In this document: piece after piece, positions 1-8,413 of the stretch
Layout of the letters: each line of letters opens with the position of its first letter
Numbering within the stretch: the first letter of the stretch is position 1
Source of the DNA: JBCCFX01 sp039029515
GTDB taxonomy: Bacteria > Planctomycetota > Phycisphaerae > Phycisphaerales > SM1A02
Direction of reading: 5' to 3'
Length of the DNA stretch: 31,977 bases
Assembly: GCA_039029515.1 (NCBI GenBank)
Contig: JBCCFX010000012.1
Location: forward strand, 1-31,977
Made by a program: the position numbers and the translations under genes
The notes under the pieces: model-generated
The model's database searches: none
Told to the model about the DNA's origin: nothing
Seen by the model: only the letters and a program-made list of their open reading frames with translations

Positions 1-60
1 CCACCCCCTCGGCCCTTGGGCGGGGGGCGGTTTTTTTTGGGGGTGGGGGCTGTGGGCTAG
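1..60. other. Low-complexity left edge
   Basis: The first 60 bases are almost all G, C or T, with a T8 run and several G5-G6 runs, and they carry no plausible gene. From about position 40 the G runs space out at roughly 7 bp and lead into a degraded copy of the dispersed GTAG hairpin. I read this as the frayed end of a contig that stopped in repeated DNA. Individual bases here should not be trusted. Confidence 0.6.
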
Positions 61-61
61 A

Positions 62-92
62 TGTTGTGGGGGGGGGCTGTCCCCCCGCCGTC
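62..92 (+). repeat. Degenerate class A REP hairpin
   Basis: A G-rich arm, CTGT, and a C-rich arm ending CCGCCG match the class A hairpin seen at 260-284 and 27194, but the arms have become homopolymers and the GTAG head reads GTGG. This may be true decay or base-calling error at the contig edge. Confidence 0.55.
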
Positions 93-113
93 GTACATGC
101 CATGAGGTTCATT

Positions 114-140
114 GGCGGGGGCGCAGCCCCCGCTCTACAA
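114..140 (-). repeat. Class A REP hairpin
   Basis: Read on the minus strand this is TTGTAG followed by a palindrome with arms GCGGGGGC and GCCCCCGC around a 3-base loop. It is the same family as the copies at 260-284, 25578-25605, 27194 and 27302. The GTAG tetranucleotide in front of a short hairpin is the layout of REP sequences that are moved by RAYT (TnpA-REP, IS200/IS605-like) transposases. Confidence 0.75.
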
Positions 141-177
141 GACTCTTGCATCTGCACAGATATCAACAACCTGAACA

Positions 178-206
178 TGCCGGTCGCCGCGGCGACCGGC
201 CTACGT
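178..206 (-). repeat. Class C REP hairpin
   Basis: Read on the minus strand this is GTAG followed by a near-perfect palindrome with arms GCCGGTCGCC and GGCGACCGGC and a 2-base centre. The head and the flanks (ATG before and CTACG after on the plus strand) match the class B copies at 16850 and 27244, but the stem sequence differs. Compensated arms with different bases show that it is the hairpin, not the sequence, that is kept. Confidence 0.65.
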
Positions 207-212
207 GCAATC

Positions 213-256
213 AACGAACAACGCCTGTTTCGGTCAACGGACAACGAACAACGGAT
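213..256. repeat. Heptad tandem repeats between two REPs
   Basis: Two AACGNNN heptads at 213-226 and three more at 236-256 (AACGGAC, AACGAAC, AACGGAT) form short 7-bp-period runs. They lie between the class C hairpin and the class A hairpin. The rest of the 280-base stretch before the first gene holds only these repeats. Confidence 0.6.
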
Positions 257-259
257 CAC

Positions 260-284
260 GGCGGGGGCACAGCCCCCGCCCTAC
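260..284 (-). repeat. Class A REP hairpin overlapping a stop codon
   Basis: On the minus strand this is GTAG followed by arms GGCGGGGGC and GCCCCCGCC around TGT. The TAG of the GTAG head is the stop codon of the glycosyltransferase gene that ends at 281. The hairpin therefore sits immediately after the stop and could also act as a 3' end or RNA-stabilising structure. Confidence 0.8.
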
Positions 285-1963
285 TTCCTCTCCCACACCT
301 CAACGTTGCCGCGTCCCCAATCGACCCAGCCGGGAAAGACTTCGGCAAGCATGAACCCGCGCGCGCTGAGCAGGTCGTACCGTGATGCATCAACACGATC
401 CGGATAGTAGATGATCACCCACTGCGGATCGTGCGCATCAAGATCCTCACGCAGCGTTGCACCATGCCGAAGGCTATGACGCAGATCCATGTCGTTCGTC
501 GCATAGATTTCGAGCACCTCATGCGCAAGGCCGATCGCGAGCACGCGTTTCGGCGCGGGTGGCTGCGCATCCACGTATTGCACGGCATCGCGCAGAGGCT
601 GCTTCACGCCAGATGTCCCGTTGGCCACCATCAGCATCAAGGCGATCGCGGCGAGGATCAGGAACGGCACCGATGCTCGTTCGCCCTCACCTTCCGCGAC
701 GAAGCGTTTGACGACCCGTTCAAATCCCCATGCCATGGTCAGGATCGCGCCTGGCATGATGAACAGCGCGAAGCGTGCGTAGATCCACGTGTCTGCAACC
801 GCGACAAACGCGATGAAACACGGCAGACCAAGCAACGAGAGCGCCCACACACGCCGGCGGTCTGGTCGATCCCGCAGCGTCGACACGCCAATCAGAAACA
901 ACAACAACCCTGGGATCGCCATCGCGGGTCGCCAGAAACCACCGAGTTGCCAGAGGATGTGCTGGCCTTCCTCACCGAACAGCCCGGGTGTTGCCTCCGC
1001 GTGTGCAAACATCTCGCGCCCGCGCACGAGGTCGCCCAATGCCGGCGCGTACAAGGTGATGGTCAGCAGCGCACCAAGTGACAATGCGGTGAGCGGTAGA
1101 CAGGCATCGCGCACCGAACGCCGGCTCGCGCATCGTGCGAGCACGTATACACCGTGCCCGAACGGTACCCAGACGGTCATCAAGTGCGCCCAGATACCCA
1201 GCGCGCAGAGGAATGCGTATACGGTCCACAGCCGAGCATCTGACCGCGTATCCGCTCTGCTGAAGAGAGCGATCTGCGTGGCGGCGAAGAGCATCATCAA
1301 GCTGTAGCCGCGCGCTTCGACACCTTCGTATACACACACGGGCAGCAACGCAGCGAACGTCGCGACGGTGGCCATGAACAATGGCGACTCATCGGTATCG
1401 CGTCCTGTCCACGACAGGATCGGGATCAACAGCAGCGATGCCGTCAGTGCCGGCAATCGCAACCCGACGGTAACATCGCCAGTGATATCGATGGCAATAT
1501 GCGCCAGCACGGTGTGGAAGATGTGATTCGCGGGATCGTAGAGGTTGCTCACAATCTGGACTGGCTCTGCGAGCGCGAAGCTCAGTCCGACGATCTCGTC
1601 GTACCACAGGCTGCTGAAGTACAGGAGGCCGCGCACGATGAACCCCGCGCCGATCGCGAGCAAGCCGATCCGAAACATCCAGTCCTGCCGCGATTCATCG
1701 GGCGTCGTGGATGGCTTCGCTCGCGGTCGCGCGATGAGCGACATCAGCCACGGCATACTCGCCAGAGCAAGTGCGGACAGCACCAGCATCCACCGAAGCA
1801 ACGTCGCCCCGTCTTCGAGCTGTTCGAGCCGTTCAGCGGTGGCGCCGGGCAACGCGGCGTGCGTCGCCCATGCCGCTGGATCCAGTACGATCGCGCCCAC
1901 AGCCGCGAGCGCGGCCGCGAGCCCGGGGAGAATCAGCCATCGAGACGAATCCTGACGTGACAT
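281..1963 (-). CDS. GT39-like integral membrane glycosyltransferase (ArnT/PMT type)
   Basis: The 560-residue protein is strongly hydrophobic, with about ten or more predicted membrane segments. Near residues 118-124 it has LWYDEI, and the acidic pair fits the catalytic first-loop D/E of GT-C enzymes such as dolichyl-phosphate-mannose mannosyltransferases and ArnT. Near residue 215 YEGVEARGYSL fits the second conserved loop motif of this group. These enzymes move a sugar from a lipid-phosphate donor onto an acceptor on the outer face of the cytoplasmic membrane; donor and acceptor cannot be read here. The soluble C-terminal part (about residues 470-560) is a small alpha/beta-looking tail. The start is supported by GAGG four bases upstream. 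It is divergent from the AIM24 gene, with 136 bases between them. Its stop codon is the TAG of a REP hairpin. A general GT-C assignment is safer than a specific one. Confidence 0.75.
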   Translation of the reverse strand: MSRQDSSRWLILPGLAAALAAVGAIVLDPAAWATHAALPGATAERLEQLEDGATLLRWMLVLSALALASMPWLMSLIARPRAKPSTTPDESRQDWMFRIGLLAIGAGFIVRGLLYFSSLWYDEIVGLSFALAEPVQIVSNLYDPANHIFHTVLAHIAIDITGDVTVGLRLPALTASLLLIPILSWTGRDTDESPLFMATVATFAALLPVCVYEGVEARGYSLMMLFAATQIALFSRADTRSDARLWTVYAFLCALGIWAHLMTVWVPFGHGVYVLARCASRRSVRDACLPLTALSLGALLTITLYAPALGDLVRGREMFAHAEATPGLFGEEGQHILWQLGGFWRPAMAIPGLLLFLIGVSTLRDRPDRRRVWALSLLGLPCFIAFVAVADTWIYARFALFIMPGAILTMAWGFERVVKRFVAEGEGERASVPFLILAAIALMLMVANGTSGVKQPLRDAVQYVDAQPPAPKRVLAIGLAHEVLEIYATNDMDLRHSLRHGATLREDLDAHDPQWVIIYYPDRVDASRYDLLSARGFMLAEVFPGWVDWGRGNVEVWERK

Positions 1964-2099
1964 GTCGCCTCATCATCGAGTCGCGACATGTGATCGGCAA
2001 GCTGACATTGGAGGTTGATTCTGCCGAAGAAGGTATAGAAAGCCCCGGACAGGTCGACATCGACCCCGAGCATCGACAGACCACGATCGGAGAGGAACC

Positions 2100-2900
2100 A
2101 TGGCCGAGACTCCAGACATCATTGACTATCAGATCATCGGGGACGACCTGCAGGCGGTCGTCATCACGCTGGACCCGCAGGAAGCGGTCGTCGCCGAAGC
2201 CGGCGCGATGATGTACATCGAAGACGACATTGAGATGGGCACTCAGCTTTCGATGACCGAAGGCAAAGGCCTCGCGGGGAAGCTCTTCAAAGCAGGCAAA
2301 CGAATGCTCACCGGCGAGAGCTTCTTCATCACGATCTTCGCCAACGAAGGCGGCGTTCGTCGTGACGTCGCGTTCGCCGCGCCGTATCCGGGCCACGTCG
2401 TGCCGGTTGAGCTTGCGCATCACAACGGTGAGCTCATTTGTCAGAAGGATGCATTTCTGTGCGGCGCGCGCGGTATCGATGTGGACATCGCATTTCAAAA
2501 GAAGATCAGCACGGGCTTCTTCGGCGGTGAAGGTTTCATCCTGCAGCGCGTGCATTCACCAACCGGACAGGGTCAGACGTTCCTGCATGCGGGCGGCTCG
2601 GTCCTGCGCCGTGATCTCCAGGCGGGCGAATCGTTGCGCGTCGACACCGGTTGTCTCGTCGCGTTTGAGAAGAGCGTGAGCTATGACATTCGATGGGTGA
2701 AAGGCATCAAGAACAAACTGTTCGGTGGCGAGGGTCTCGTGTACGCGTACCTCCAGGGTCCCGGCGCGGTGTGGCTCCAGACGCTTCCGTTCAGTCGACT
2801 CGCAGATCGTATTTATGCAGCAGCGCCGCAGACCGGCGGCGGGCGTCAGGGCGAAGGCTCGATTCTCGGCGGGATTTATGATCTCGTCAGCGGTGATTAA
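2100..2900 (+). CDS. TIGR00266 / AIM24 family protein
   Basis: The 266-residue protein has the AIM24/TIGR00266 beta-rich fold pattern. VVAEAGAMMYIE near residues 29-40, a glycine-rich middle (KISTGFFGGEGFILQR), HAGGSV near residue 163, VDTGCLVAF near 182, and KNKLFGGEGL near 205 are the recurring blocks of the family. The family is widespread in bacteria and has a mitochondrial relative, but no reaction is established. The start has a good site, GGAGAGG, just before the ATG. A 105-base gap with a strong hairpin separates it from the following peptidase gene. I see no signal peptide, so it is probably cytoplasmic. Confidence 0.88.
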   Translation: MAETPDIIDYQIIGDDLQAVVITLDPQEAVVAEAGAMMYIEDDIEMGTQLSMTEGKGLAGKLFKAGKRMLTGESFFITIFANEGGVRRDVAFAAPYPGHVVPVELAHHNGELICQKDAFLCGARGIDVDIAFQKKISTGFFGGEGFILQRVHSPTGQGQTFLHAGGSVLRRDLQAGESLRVDTGCLVAFEKSVSYDIRWVKGIKNKLFGGEGLVYAYLQGPGAVWLQTLPFSRLADRIYAAAPQTGGGRQGEGSILGGIYDLVSGD

Positions 2901-2961
2901 TCGCCGTCGCGCATGGGAGGTGGTATTCTCGGACCTTCCATCGAACATAAGAACACAACCT

Positions 2962-2995
2962 GCGGGAGTGGTCGATGGTATATCGATCCTCCCGC
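2962..2995. promoter_or_regulatory. Long stem-loop upstream of the S9 peptidase
   Basis: GCGGGAG (2962-2968) pairs with CTCCCGC (2989-2995). After one bulged T a second 7-bp arm (2970-2976 with 2982-2988, one G-T pair) closes a 5-base loop. The stem ends 10 bases before the ATG at 3006. There is no T run, so it is not a standard intrinsic terminator for the upstream gene. It could be a 5' UTR structure of the peptidase mRNA or a 3' end structure of the AIM24 transcript. The peptidase start has no clear ribosome binding site outside this stem. Confidence 0.6.
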
Positions 2996-3005
2996 TTGTC
3001 ATTGA

Positions 3006-5150
3006 ATGAGACCGACCATGCGCCACTTCGCCCCCACGCACGCTCCGACCATCATTCCCGCCGTCACGGCGGCCCTTGCCATCTCCGCCGGCACGGCTGC
3101 CCAGACTGATCCCGCCCCGGTGCGCGACCATGACATCACCATCGATGACTACTTCACGCAGTCATACGTTGCCGGCCTGACCACATCGCCGGATGGCAGC
3201 CACGTCGCGTACATTGAAGGGCGATGGGACAAGGAACTGGATCGGCGCAACATGGATCTCTGGGTGGTGAACACCGTCACGAAGGCGCGCACGCGCTTGA
3301 CGTTTGATCCTGCGGGCGAATCGAATCCGCAATGGAGTCCGGATGGCGCACACATCTATTTCATGACATCGCGTACACGCGGCGATAGCGATCACGCACC
3401 GTACGACGGCTCGCGCCAGGTCTGGCGCGTGCCGACGCAGGGCGGCGAGTTGTTCGCGGTCACGCGCGTGCCCAAGGGTGTGCTCGACTACGAAGTCTCC
3501 ATCGATGGACGCGCGGTGTACTACACCGTGTCCAAGGAGAACGTCGAGAAGGACATCTGGCAGGACTTCAAGAAGAAGTACGACGACCTGACGTTCGGCC
3601 ATGGCATTGTGAGCTTCAGTCAGCTCTGGAAGCTGGACCTCGAATCGTGGCGCAGCGAGATGCTCGTGGATGAGGATCGTGTGATCGGCGAGTTCGCGGT
3701 ATCGCCCAATCAGAAGCACATCGCCATGATCACGACGCCGACCGAAGAGCTGATCACCAACGAAGGCTGGTCACACGTCGATGTCTGGCATACCGACACG
3801 GACACCGTGCAGCGTCTCGATGACCAGCTCTTCCGCGAAGAAGCACCGTCACCGTACGGCTGGATTCTGGGCCTCGACTGGACTGCCGACAATGCAAAGG
3901 TGTGTTTCCGAGTCGACTTCGACGGATATCCCGGCGAGATCTTCGTCGCGCACTTCAACGATGATCTCAACGGATTCGTCAGTGCCGTGACGCGTCCGAA
4001 CGGTGAGACCGGCGAAGCGGTGTCCGCGGAAGGTCACATGGAATGGATGCCGGACAGCCGCGATCTTGTGATGCTGGGTGAAGATCACGCTCGCGCCCGG
4101 TTGTACCGCATCTCGGCGATCGAGGCGGACGGCACCGGCGCGACGACGACGATGACGCCGGGCGATCAAGTCGTGCAGAACTTCTCGTTCGCACGCGATC
4201 GTTCAGCGCTCGCGCTGATCAAGGGTGGACTGACGCACACGCCGGATATGTTCCTGATGCAACCTGACAGTCCCGCGGCGTACGAGCGCATCACGAACAT
4301 CAATCCGCAGGTTGATACGTGGAAGCTGCCGCAGATTCGAATCGTGAAGTGGCAGAGCTTTGATGGCACCGATGTCGAGGGCATTCTCGAACTCCCGCCC
4401 GACTACAAAGAAGGCGATGGTCCACTCCCGTTGCACGTGATGATTCACGGCGGTCCGACCGCGTCATCGAAGTACATGTTCAAATACTGGATCTACGGGC
4501 GCGCCATCTTCGCGACGCAGGGTTGGGCGGTATTCGATCCGAATTATCGCGGTTCCACAGGCTACGGCGATCCGTTCCTGACGGATCTCATCAACAACAA
4601 GAACAACCTGGACGTGCAGGACATTCTGTCCGGCGTCGACATGCTGATCGCCGAGGGTATCGCTGATCCAGAAAAGATGGCGGTCTCCGGCTGGAGCAAC
4701 GGCGGCTATCTGACCAACTGTCTCATCAGCGTGACGGATCGATTCAAAGCCGCGAGCAGTGGCGCTGGCGTGTTCGACACGGTCATGCAGTGGTCCATCG
4801 AAGATACGCCGGGTCATGTCATCAATTACAACGGCGGTCTGCCGTGGGAACGCGCAGAGCAGATGCACGCAAGTTCGCCGCTGTACAACGCGGACAAGAT
4901 CGTGACGCCGACGTTGATTCACGTGGGCGAGAACGATCCGCGCGTGCCGGTCGAGCACAGCATTTCGCTGCACCGTTCGCTGCACCACTACGTGGGAACG
5001 CCGACGGAGTTGCTGATCTATCCCAAGACTGGTCACGGCCTGACGAAGTACTCGCACCGCCGCGCCAAGCTCGAATGGGATATGGCCTGGTTCAACGAGT
5101 ACGTGCTGGGCAAGAGTGCTGAAGACGAAGAAGCGCCGGCGACGCCGTAA
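3006..5150 (+). CDS. Secreted S9 family prolyl oligopeptidase-like serine peptidase
   Basis: The 714-residue protein begins with an Ala-rich signal peptide (cleavage probably near TAAQ, residue 35). A WD40/PD40-like propeller follows, with repeats such as TTSPDGSHVAYIEG and NPQWSPDGAHIYF, and then a C-terminal alpha/beta-hydrolase domain. The catalytic triad can be placed: Ser564 in GWSNGGY, Asp644 in GENDPRVP and His677 in KTGHGL. HGGPT near residue 480 forms the oxyanion region typical of acylaminoacyl-peptidase and dipeptidyl-peptidase members. It should cut short peptides in the periplasm. An in-frame ATG at 3018 is an alternative start. The next gene begins 27 bases downstream. Confidence 0.93.
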   Translation: MRPTMRHFAPTHAPTIIPAVTAALAISAGTAAQTDPAPVRDHDITIDDYFTQSYVAGLTTSPDGSHVAYIEGRWDKELDRRNMDLWVVNTVTKARTRLTFDPAGESNPQWSPDGAHIYFMTSRTRGDSDHAPYDGSRQVWRVPTQGGELFAVTRVPKGVLDYEVSIDGRAVYYTVSKENVEKDIWQDFKKKYDDLTFGHGIVSFSQLWKLDLESWRSEMLVDEDRVIGEFAVSPNQKHIAMITTPTEELITNEGWSHVDVWHTDTDTVQRLDDQLFREEAPSPYGWILGLDWTADNAKVCFRVDFDGYPGEIFVAHFNDDLNGFVSAVTRPNGETGEAVSAEGHMEWMPDSRDLVMLGEDHARARLYRISAIEADGTGATTTMTPGDQVVQNFSFARDRSALALIKGGLTHTPDMFLMQPDSPAAYERITNINPQVDTWKLPQIRIVKWQSFDGTDVEGILELPPDYKEGDGPLPLHVMIHGGPTASSKYMFKYWIYGRAIFATQGWAVFDPNYRGSTGYGDPFLTDLINNKNNLDVQDILSGVDMLIAEGIADPEKMAVSGWSNGGYLTNCLISVTDRFKAASSGAGVFDTVMQWSIEDTPGHVINYNGGLPWERAEQMHASSPLYNADKIVTPTLIHVGENDPRVPVEHSISLHRSLHHYVGTPTELLIYPKTGHGLTKYSHRRAKLEWDMAWFNEYVLGKSAEDEEAPATP

Positions 5151-5177
5151 GCTCGGATTGCGCTACAATTCGAGTCG

Positions 5178-5642
5178 ATGCCTGACCGTCTCGCCGTCAA
5201 CCCGAGGACCGCGCCACCGTGGCCGTTGCGCATGATCGTCTGGACGCTGAACGTGGCGTTCGTGGTCTACGCGATGTCGCAGCTCGGCCTGAGCCTCTGG
5301 AACTGGCTTGCGGATCTGCCGTGGCTCACCGTGCTTGGCCTGCTGTTGTTCGCTCAACCGGCGCTGAATGTCATGGCGCTTCGTGGCGGTATGGGGACGA
5401 TCGGCGCGGCACTGGCTCTGAATGTGCTCGCCATGGGTCTGTACGGCATCGCATACGTCTTCGTGAGCGTTGACTTTCAGACATTGTGCCAATGGGGCGC
5501 ATCGTTCAGCGTCCTGACTGGCCTGCTCATCGTTCCGTGGCATCGGTTCACGACGCCCGGCCGATGTCCTTCGTGCAACTACAACGTCTACGCATCGCGC
5601 GCTGCCAACTGCCCTGAATGCGGAATGCGCATTGAACGTTAA
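5178..5642 (+). CDS. Small membrane protein with C-terminal zinc ribbon
   Basis: The 154-residue protein has about four membrane segments (roughly residues 18-38, 46-62, 70-95 and 100-120). It ends in a CPSC ... CPEC zinc ribbon at about residues 130-150. It reverses the domain order of the zinc-ribbon membrane proteins at 13.3-16.8 kb, where the ribbon is N-terminal. Function is unknown. It probably shares the transcript of the S9 peptidase. It converges on the YcfL gene with only 15 bases between stop codons, leaving no room for a terminator. Confidence 0.75.
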   Translation: MPDRLAVNPRTAPPWPLRMIVWTLNVAFVVYAMSQLGLSLWNWLADLPWLTVLGLLLFAQPALNVMALRGGMGTIGAALALNVLAMGLYGIAYVFVSVDFQTLCQWGASFSVLTGLLIVPWHRFTTPGRCPSCNYNVYASRAANCPECGMRIER

Positions 5643-5657
5643 CGCGAAACGACTCGG

Positions 5658-6077
5658 TCACTTCGCCCACTTCACTTCGAGCCGATAGTCCACGGCATCC
5701 GCCGTGAGGCTCTTCGCGTCGAAGCGCACCATCTGGCGTGGCTGCACCGGCATGTGTCGCCAACCCATCACCGGCGTCAGTTCGAGACCGTTCGCATCGA
5801 GGAAGATGAACCGGTAGTCCAACTGGTAATACTCGTCCGTAGCGTTGCGCATCGGCACATTGACCGCCATCGTTTCCGTTTCGGTGCGAAGCACGCGAGC
5901 CGGCTGGAACGCAAGCCACGGCTGAAGCTCACGATTCAGAACCGTGATCTGCGGGTCGTTCTGGGGCGCGGGATAGGGATCACCCAGGCCCGGACTCGGG
6001 CCGGTGTACGTCGGCTGCTGACAACCGACTGAAGCGACCATCGTTACCAGGACCAGACCCATTGCATACTGCTTCAT
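5658..6077 (-). CDS. YcfL-like (DUF1425) lipoprotein
   Basis: The 139-residue protein has a lipoprotein signal ending VASVGC, with the lipidated cysteine near residue 19. The remainder fits YcfL/DUF1425: PVRN-like VPMRNATDEYYQLDYRF, FLDANGLEL, and a closing DYRLEVKW beta strand. In enterobacteria ycfL lies next to lpoB. Here it is the last gene of a lipoprotein operon that begins with an LpoB-like gene, so family and context agree. AAGGAG eight bases upstream supports the start. It lies 13 bases after the stop of the preceding gene. It is expected on the periplasmic side of the outer membrane. Confidence 0.8.
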   Translation of the reverse strand: MKQYAMGLVLVTMVASVGCQQPTYTGPSPGLGDPYPAPQNDPQITVLNRELQPWLAFQPARVLRTETETMAVNVPMRNATDEYYQLDYRFIFLDANGLELTPVMGWRHMPVQPRQMVRFDAKSLTADAVDYRLEVKWAK

Positions 6078-6090
6078 CGCACTTGCTCCT

Positions 6091-7821
6091 TCACGGTGAG
6101 GCTGGCGCAGACGCCGCCTCGCCGGTTGTCATCTGGACACGAATCTCTTCCGCCGCATTCCGCCCCATCGCCGAATTCGGCACGTAAGGCTGGTGCGGTT
6201 GATACATCAGGCGTTTGTACCCGTTGCTGCCGGGTCGCGGTGTAAACAGACCGCGGCCGCCTTCGAGAATATGGCGGAACGATGGATTCTTCGGCGCATC
6301 CGCGCTCGCTTCCATGCCCGACCCGATGAGTATGCCTTCGGCGTCGTACAACGCGCGCAGTTGGCCGATTGTCCAGCCGCGAAGAAAACCGTTCGCCTGG
6401 TACGCGGCCAGCGTGTCGCGCGTCGGTGTCGACACATCGCGCCCGCCAAGAATCCACGGATAGTCGCCGCGCAGCACGCCGACAACATCGTTGCCATGCT
6501 GCAGCGCATCGGTGCGCATCCATTCGGGTTCATCCGCTTCACCGTGCAGCCGGACGTAGACGACGTTGGGATCGCGCGTCGTTCCCGGCGCGACATCAAC
6601 AAGTCGCATGGTGGCACCCCATGACCCCGCGATGTCGAGATCGATTGTTGTCGCAGTATTGATATCGAGCGGCACGATGAACACGGTCTGCGGCACGAAT
6701 TCGAGATATCGCGTGTCGGCTTCGGCGCCGGATTTCATCAGTGCGCCGGCGAGGATCATGCCGAGGCCAACGGCAAGCTGGCCCCAATCCGTATCGACAT
6801 CGTGGTGATGGTCGTAGCCGTGATAGCCATATGAACCGTCATGGTCGTGGTCATCGTAATCCTGCGCCGTCGTGGCCACGATGCCACCACCGAGAATCAG
6901 GCCTTCCCCGATGACACTCTTCGCGACGCGGACATCTTCGAAGTGATTCCATCGCAGGTCGCGCGCCATGACGTTGAGATCGGCGATCGGCTCGAACGAG
7001 CGCGTCAGTCCATCAGCCGACACGGTCAGCGACGATGCTTCATCCTGCGGCTCAAATGTCGACAGGGCGCCATCTGGTCCATACGAAATCTTGGTTGGTC
7101 CTTTGCCGTAGTCGACGACAAGCAACGTGTTGTACGCGCCGGCTCGGATCGGTTCGACGACATCGGTCAACGCGGGATTGATCTCAAGCGCCAGGTCATA
7201 GATCTCATTGGCGCTGCTGAGCCCGGAGAGATCCGTGCCGATCGCCTGCATCAGTGCGCCGAGCGCGAAGTCTGTATCGACGGGTGTATACAGCGATGCG
7301 GGATCAACATCATCGGATGCCGCTCGTCGCGCGAGTTCTTCCTTGTTCTGCACGCCACCAAAGTCGGTGAGTCGGAACATGGCATTGGCTGACGCCGCGC
7401 GCATGTTCTCCCAGTCGCCGCGTAACGCAAACGTCAGCGCGGTGTAGTGATACAGCATCGCCTGTTCGAACGGCTCGCCTTTCCAGATTCGCGCGCCTTC
7501 GTGGGTCAGAATCGCCGCCGTCGTTCGGTCTTCATTGAGACCGGCGGTGCTGAGAATATCGAATGCGGCGGTCAGGTTGGATTCGGCTTCATCGACGTCA
7601 CCATCGGCAAGCGCGGCCAGTCCGAGGCGGCTGCGATACAGCAACGTCTGCTCATCATCGCGCGTGTACGCGTCGGCCCGAAGGCCTTCGCGTGCGGTCG
7701 TAAAGTCATAGTCGTAATACGCGCGGATGGCAGCCATGTTGCGCGGAGCGGACTCACAGCCGATCATCAGCATGGTGCCGGCGATTGCGATTACGCCCGG
7801 GATGTCACGCAAGGTCAACAT
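6091..7821 (-). CDS. COG3014-like large lipoprotein with an H/D-rich loop
   Basis: The 576-residue protein has a lipoprotein signal ending MLMIGC (cysteine near residue 21). A helical, TPR-like N-terminal half includes AMLYHYTALTFALRGDWENM, which resembles the COG3014 pattern in which a helical repeat is followed by a Gly-rich hydrophobic pair. Two such hydrophobic stretches (VIGEGLILGGGIVATTA and LAVGLGMILAGALM) flank a loop at about residues 319-346 that is made almost wholly of His, Asp, Tyr and Gly. This loop looks able to bind metal ions. The ATG at 7821 lies one base after the preceding stop, so it is cotranscribed in the LpoB operon. The COG3014 link is a judgement from pattern and neighbours. 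Confidence 0.65.
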   Translation of the reverse strand: MLTLRDIPGVIAIAGTMLMIGCESAPRNMAAIRAYYDYDFTTAREGLRADAYTRDDEQTLLYRSRLGLAALADGDVDEAESNLTAAFDILSTAGLNEDRTTAAILTHEGARIWKGEPFEQAMLYHYTALTFALRGDWENMRAASANAMFRLTDFGGVQNKEELARRAASDDVDPASLYTPVDTDFALGALMQAIGTDLSGLSSANEIYDLALEINPALTDVVEPIRAGAYNTLLVVDYGKGPTKISYGPDGALSTFEPQDEASSLTVSADGLTRSFEPIADLNVMARDLRWNHFEDVRVAKSVIGEGLILGGGIVATTAQDYDDHDHDGSYGYHGYDHHHDVDTDWGQLAVGLGMILAGALMKSGAEADTRYLEFVPQTVFIVPLDINTATTIDLDIAGSWGATMRLVDVAPGTTRDPNVVYVRLHGEADEPEWMRTDALQHGNDVVGVLRGDYPWILGGRDVSTPTRDTLAAYQANGFLRGWTIGQLRALYDAEGILIGSGMEASADAPKNPSFRHILEGGRGLFTPRPGSNGYKRLMYQPHQPYVPNSAMGRNAAEEIRVQMTTGEAASAPASP

Positions 7822-7822
7822 G

Positions 7823-8413
7823 TCAGTCGAAGGAAAGACCCTCAATGGCTCGCTTCACTTCCCATGCATCTTCCCAGATCACGCGGCCATCGATGAGATC
7901 CACGAGCTCAAAGCTGCACAGATAGGCGTCAGAGCGTCCGCGGGCGGATGTTGTGGTCAGCGCCGTGAATTCCGCGGTCAGTAGATGCGTGGGATCCAGT
8001 CGTAAGCCGAACGGCTCCGTCTGGTCCGGCAACTCCTGGCGAACCACATTCCAACGTTCCGGCGGGATGATCCACACGATCGAGCGCTTGTCGGCGACAT
8101 CGCTTCGTGCGAGCAGTGCGCGAAGGCGGCCGGTGTACAACCACTTCTCGCGTTCCGGAATGATCTGGTTCGTATGGTTCACCACGCGAAACAGTGAGAC
8201 GACCCAGCGTTCATCGGTGGATGATCGCGCACCGATGACTGGATCGTTCGCAAATGACTCGGCCATTCGATCCGTCATGTCGACGAGATCGACGCTCGTC
8301 AGAAACGGCGTTTTGACGCGCGGTGGACCACTGCAGCCGATCGCCGTCGGCGCGCTGAGCGTCAGCAGGAGCAGCATTGTGATGCGCCACCATGGCCCCC
8401 GCCACGCGGTCAC
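7823..8413 (-). CDS. LpoB-related lipoprotein
   Basis: A GTG start at 8413 overlaps the TGA of the upstream LpoB-like gene by four bases (GTGA), giving 196 residues. A signal peptide ends TAIGC (cysteine near residue 26). The mature part follows the LpoB plan: a helix with VDMTDRMAESFAND, a strand-rich core with VSLFRVVNHTNQII, then YLCSFELVDLIDGRVIWED, the usual lipoprotein FELVDL-x-x-G-x-x-VW signature of LpoB and CsgG-like folds. It is probably a divergent paralogue of its neighbour acting in the same outer-membrane complex. An upstream extension in frame exists but would run inside the LpoB gene. Confidence 0.72.
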   Translation of the reverse strand: MTAWRGPWWRITMLLLLTLSAPTAIGCSGPPRVKTPFLTSVDLVDMTDRMAESFANDPVIGARSSTDERWVVSLFRVVNHTNQIIPEREKWLYTGRLRALLARSDVADKRSIVWIIPPERWNVVRQELPDQTEPFGLRLDPTHLLTAEFTALTTTSARGRSDAYLCSFELVDLIDGRVIWEDAWEVKRAIEGLSFD

